From Balneolaceae bacterium (GTDB taxonomy: Bacteria; Bacteroidota; Rhodothermia; Balneolales; Balneolaceae): a stretch of DNA of 7,452 nucleotides. The position numbers and the translations under genes are program-made. The stretch is from the NCBI GenBank assembly GCA_007126675.1, contig SLAU01000045.1, positions 1 to 7,452 of the forward strand, written 5' to 3'. Shown in pieces: positions 5,557 through 7,452 of this stretch. Below the pieces are notes generated by a model, which ran no database searches, had not been told where the DNA came from, and saw nothing but the letters and a program-made list of their open reading frames with translations. Position 1 is the first letter of the stretch. Each line of letters starts with the position of its first letter.

Positions 5557-7080
5557 TTAAAATAGGGGAGTTCCGGACATTTCTTCCGGCTGCTCTAATC
5601 CAAGCAATTTAAGAAGTGTGGGCGCAACGTCTGCTAAAATTCCATTTTTTACCTGAAGGTTCTTTTCTTCATCTTTAAGAATTATTACAGGAACCTTTGC
5701 AGTTGTATGAGCTGTATGTGCTGAACCATCATCCTGTATCATACAATCGGCATTGCCATGATCAGATATGATTACAATATCGTATCCTTCACTTTGTGCA
5801 GTTTTTACAACTCTTTCCAGTTGTTTGTCAACGAACTCAACTGCTTTTACAGCAGCTTCCATGCTTCCGGTATGCCCAACCATATCAGGATTGGCATAAT
5901 TGATTACAGCCAGGTCAAATTTCCCGGTTTGAAGCTGCTCATTGAGTTTATCGGTAAGTTCTTCGGCACTCATTTCCGGCTGCAGATCATATGTTGGCAC
6001 TTTCGGGCTTGGTATTAATATTCTTTCTTCACCTTTGTTTGGTGTTTCGTCACCTCCATTGAAGAAATAAGTGACATGGGGATATTTTTCTGTTTCAGCA
6101 ATTCGCAGCTGCTTCAGATTATTTTTGCTCACAAACTCACCAAGCGTGTTTTTTAATCGCAGAGGAGGAAAGGCTACATGTGCAAATTCGTTAAATGTAT
6201 CATCATAAGATGTAAACGTTGCGTAAAACAGATTCAGCTCTTCTTTTGCAAAAGGTACTTCATCCGAGCCATTTAATGCCTTTGTAATTTGCCTTGCACG
6301 ATCTCCGCGGATATTGTAGAAAACTACAACATCACCCGGTTCTATTCTGCTGTTTTGATCTGTTTTAACGATGTGTGGTTCAATAAACTCATCCGTTGTT
6401 CCGGCTGAATAGCTTTGTTCAAAAGCTTTCTCAGGATTATCTACAGTTTTTCCTTCGCCGTGTACCAAAAGGTTGTATGCTTTTTCAGTTCGCTCCCAGC
6501 GATGGTCTCTGTCCATGGCAAAATACCTGCCTATAACTGAAGCGATCGTGCCTTTTCCAATTTTTTCGGCTGTTTTAGAAAATTCGCGGCAATATCTTAG
6601 GCCGCCATTGGGGGAGGTGTCTCTGCCATCAGTAAATGCGTGTACAAAAACATTTTCAACTTCGAATTGCTTTGCCATCTCCAGAAGGGCATACATCTGA
6701 TTATTATGGCTATGAACACCACCATCAGAAAAAAGGCCCATTACATGAATCTTACCTTTTTCTTTGGCTAATTTGTAAGCTTCGGTTAAAACAGGGTTTT
6801 TGAAAAAGTCTTTCTCTTTGATCGATTTATTTACCCTTGTTAATTCCTGCCATACAATTCGGCCGGCGCCAATATTCAGATGGCCTACTTCTGAGTTTCC
6901 AAATTGCCCTTCGGGCAGTCCAACATCTTGCCCGCTGGCTGATAGCTTTGCATTAGGCCATGCAGCCACTAGTGAATCGAAAAAAGGTGTTTTTGCTCTC
7001 TCAATTGCGCTTACTTCGGGATTTTCGGCTATACCGTATCCATCAAGTATTACGAGGAGTGCTTTGTTGGAATTACTCAT
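5557..7080 (-). CDS. gpmI: 2,3-bisphosphoglycerate-independent phosphoglycerate mutase
   Basis: This cytoplasmic glycolytic and gluconeogenic enzyme interconverts 3- and 2-phosphoglycerate through a phosphoserine intermediate and needs two Mn2+ ions. At 507 residues it is full length for the family. Visible sites are LDGYG with D13, the nucleophile S63 in GNSEVGH (61-67), GGVHSH with H124 (120-125), FTDGRDT (149-155), RYFAMDRDHRWER (185-197), YNIRGDRARQ (255-264), NPDMVGHTG with D399 and H403 (397-405), SDHGN with D440 and H441 (439-443), and H458 in HTAHTT (455-460). These agree with the metal and catalytic residues known from the Geobacillus enzyme. The gene starts 12 bases after rpsT, so it probably shares that transcript; no promoter fits in the gap. 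No strong terminator follows before clpC. Confidence 0.98.
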   Translation of the reverse strand: MSNSNKALLVILDGYGIAENPEVSAIERAKTPFFDSLVAAWPNAKLSASGQDVGLPEGQFGNSEVGHLNIGAGRIVWQELTRVNKSIKEKDFFKNPVLTEAYKLAKEKGKIHVMGLFSDGGVHSHNNQMYALLEMAKQFEVENVFVHAFTDGRDTSPNGGLRYCREFSKTAEKIGKGTIASVIGRYFAMDRDHRWERTEKAYNLLVHGEGKTVDNPEKAFEQSYSAGTTDEFIEPHIVKTDQNSRIEPGDVVVFYNIRGDRARQITKALNGSDEVPFAKEELNLFYATFTSYDDTFNEFAHVAFPPLRLKNTLGEFVSKNNLKQLRIAETEKYPHVTYFFNGGDETPNKGEERILIPSPKVPTYDLQPEMSAEELTDKLNEQLQTGKFDLAVINYANPDMVGHTGSMEAAVKAVEFVDKQLERVVKTAQSEGYDIVIISDHGNADCMIQDDGSAHTAHTTAKVPVIILKDEEKNLQVKNGILADVAPTLLKLLGLEQPEEMSGTPLF

Positions 7081-7092
7081 TAAATAAATCTT

Positions 7093-7344
7093 TTAAAGAT
7101 TATTTACATGAGTTGTAAGCTGTGCTTTTTTTCTTGCAGCTGTGTTTTTATGGATTAAACCTTTAGCGGCAGAACGATCAATAAAACTTACTGCTTCTTT
7201 CAGGTTTTTCTCTGCTGATTCTTTATCGGTTGATTTAAGCACCTTGCCCATCAGAGTGCGTAACTTAGAACGTCGTGAGCGATTATGAGCATTTCTTTTT
7301 TTGCTCTGACGTAATCTTTTTATAGCTGATTTATGCTGTGGCAT
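7093..7344 (-). CDS. rpsT: 30S ribosomal protein S20
   Basis: The product has 83 residues and is very basic, typical of bS20, which binds 16S rRNA early in small-subunit assembly. The N-terminal helix has the usual SAIKRLRQSKKRNAHNRSRR pattern (6-25), and the C-terminal part has AAKGLIHKNTAARKKAQL (59-76), the conserved S20 signature. Length and both ends fit the family, so the ATG at 7344 is secure. Its promoter lies at 7391-7421, giving a leader of about 40 AT-rich bases without a Shine-Dalgarno site. gpmI follows after 12 bases. In Escherichia coli S20 represses its own translation; nothing here shows whether that holds in this organism. Confidence 0.97.
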   Translation of the reverse strand: MPQHKSAIKRLRQSKKRNAHNRSRRSKLRTLMGKVLKSTDKESAEKNLKEAVSFIDRSAAKGLIHKNTAARKKAQLTTHVNNL

Positions 7345-7390
7345 AAGTAATTGGTTATATCTGTTAAATACTGTGTATATTTTAAGCCTT

Positions 7391-7421
7391 CAAAATTACG
7401 GCTTCTGAAATTAAGGTTCAA
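7391..7421 (-). promoter_or_regulatory. Predicted rpsT-gpmI promoter
   Basis: On the minus strand TTG (7421-7419), exactly 20 bases, then TAATTTTG (7398-7391) fully match the Bacteroidota -33 TTG / -7 TAnnTTTG promoter. The expected start is near 7384, about 40 bases before the rpsT ATG. It is the only good candidate promoter for both rpsT and the closely linked gpmI. Confidence 0.72.
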
Positions 7422-7452
7422 CATTGCATTGTATCTTACGAACAAAAAATTT

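Noticed and set aside
7087..7101. Small inverted repeat AATCTT-TTA-AAGATT with the rpsT stop codon in its loop
   Set aside because: Six mostly A-T pairs around a three-base loop are too weak to act as a terminator, and such repeats are common by chance in AT-rich sequence.

Overview
The window looks like core chromosome from an AT-rich member of the Bacteroidota/Balneolota/Rhodothermota assemblage; the exact phylum cannot be fixed from the sequence alone. Three independent genes (the tRNA cluster, clpC and rpsT) have an upstream TTG, exactly 20 bases, then a TAnnTTTG-like box, which matches the known Bacteroidota primary-sigma promoter (-33 TTG / -7 TAnnTTTG). None of the five protein genes has a convincing Shine-Dalgarno sequence, another trait of that assemblage.

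Layout, left to right. Positions 48-514 hold four tRNA genes on the minus strand, transcribed Pro(UGG), Arg(UCU), Cys(GCA), Glu(UUC), with a good promoter at 555-585. None encodes its CCA tail. Next is a minus-strand family 2 glycosyltransferase with a membrane-anchored C-terminus (604-1569). Divergent from it is a secreted protein of unknown function with beta-propeller-like repeats (1638-2759). This gene converges with clpC, and one hairpin (2761-2799) can terminate transcription from both sides.

The right half is a minus-strand housekeeping block. rpsT (ribosomal protein S20, 7093-7344) has its own promoter and is followed after 12 bases by gpmI (cofactor-independent phosphoglycerate mutase, 5557-7080), so the two are probably co-transcribed. 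After 159 bases comes clpC (2818-5397), the AAA+ unfoldase of the ClpCP protease. It has its own predicted promoter, and a perfect inverted repeat (AATGCAA-N8-TTGCATT) covers the -33 element. That repeat is the most interesting unexplained signal here and may be a repressor operator.

Functionally, the window combines translation (tRNAs, S20), glycolysis (GpmI), protein quality control (ClpC) and envelope or polysaccharide work (glycosyltransferase, exported propeller-like protein). I found no mobile element, CRISPR array, defence system or broken gene, and no clear sign of a novel multi-gene system.
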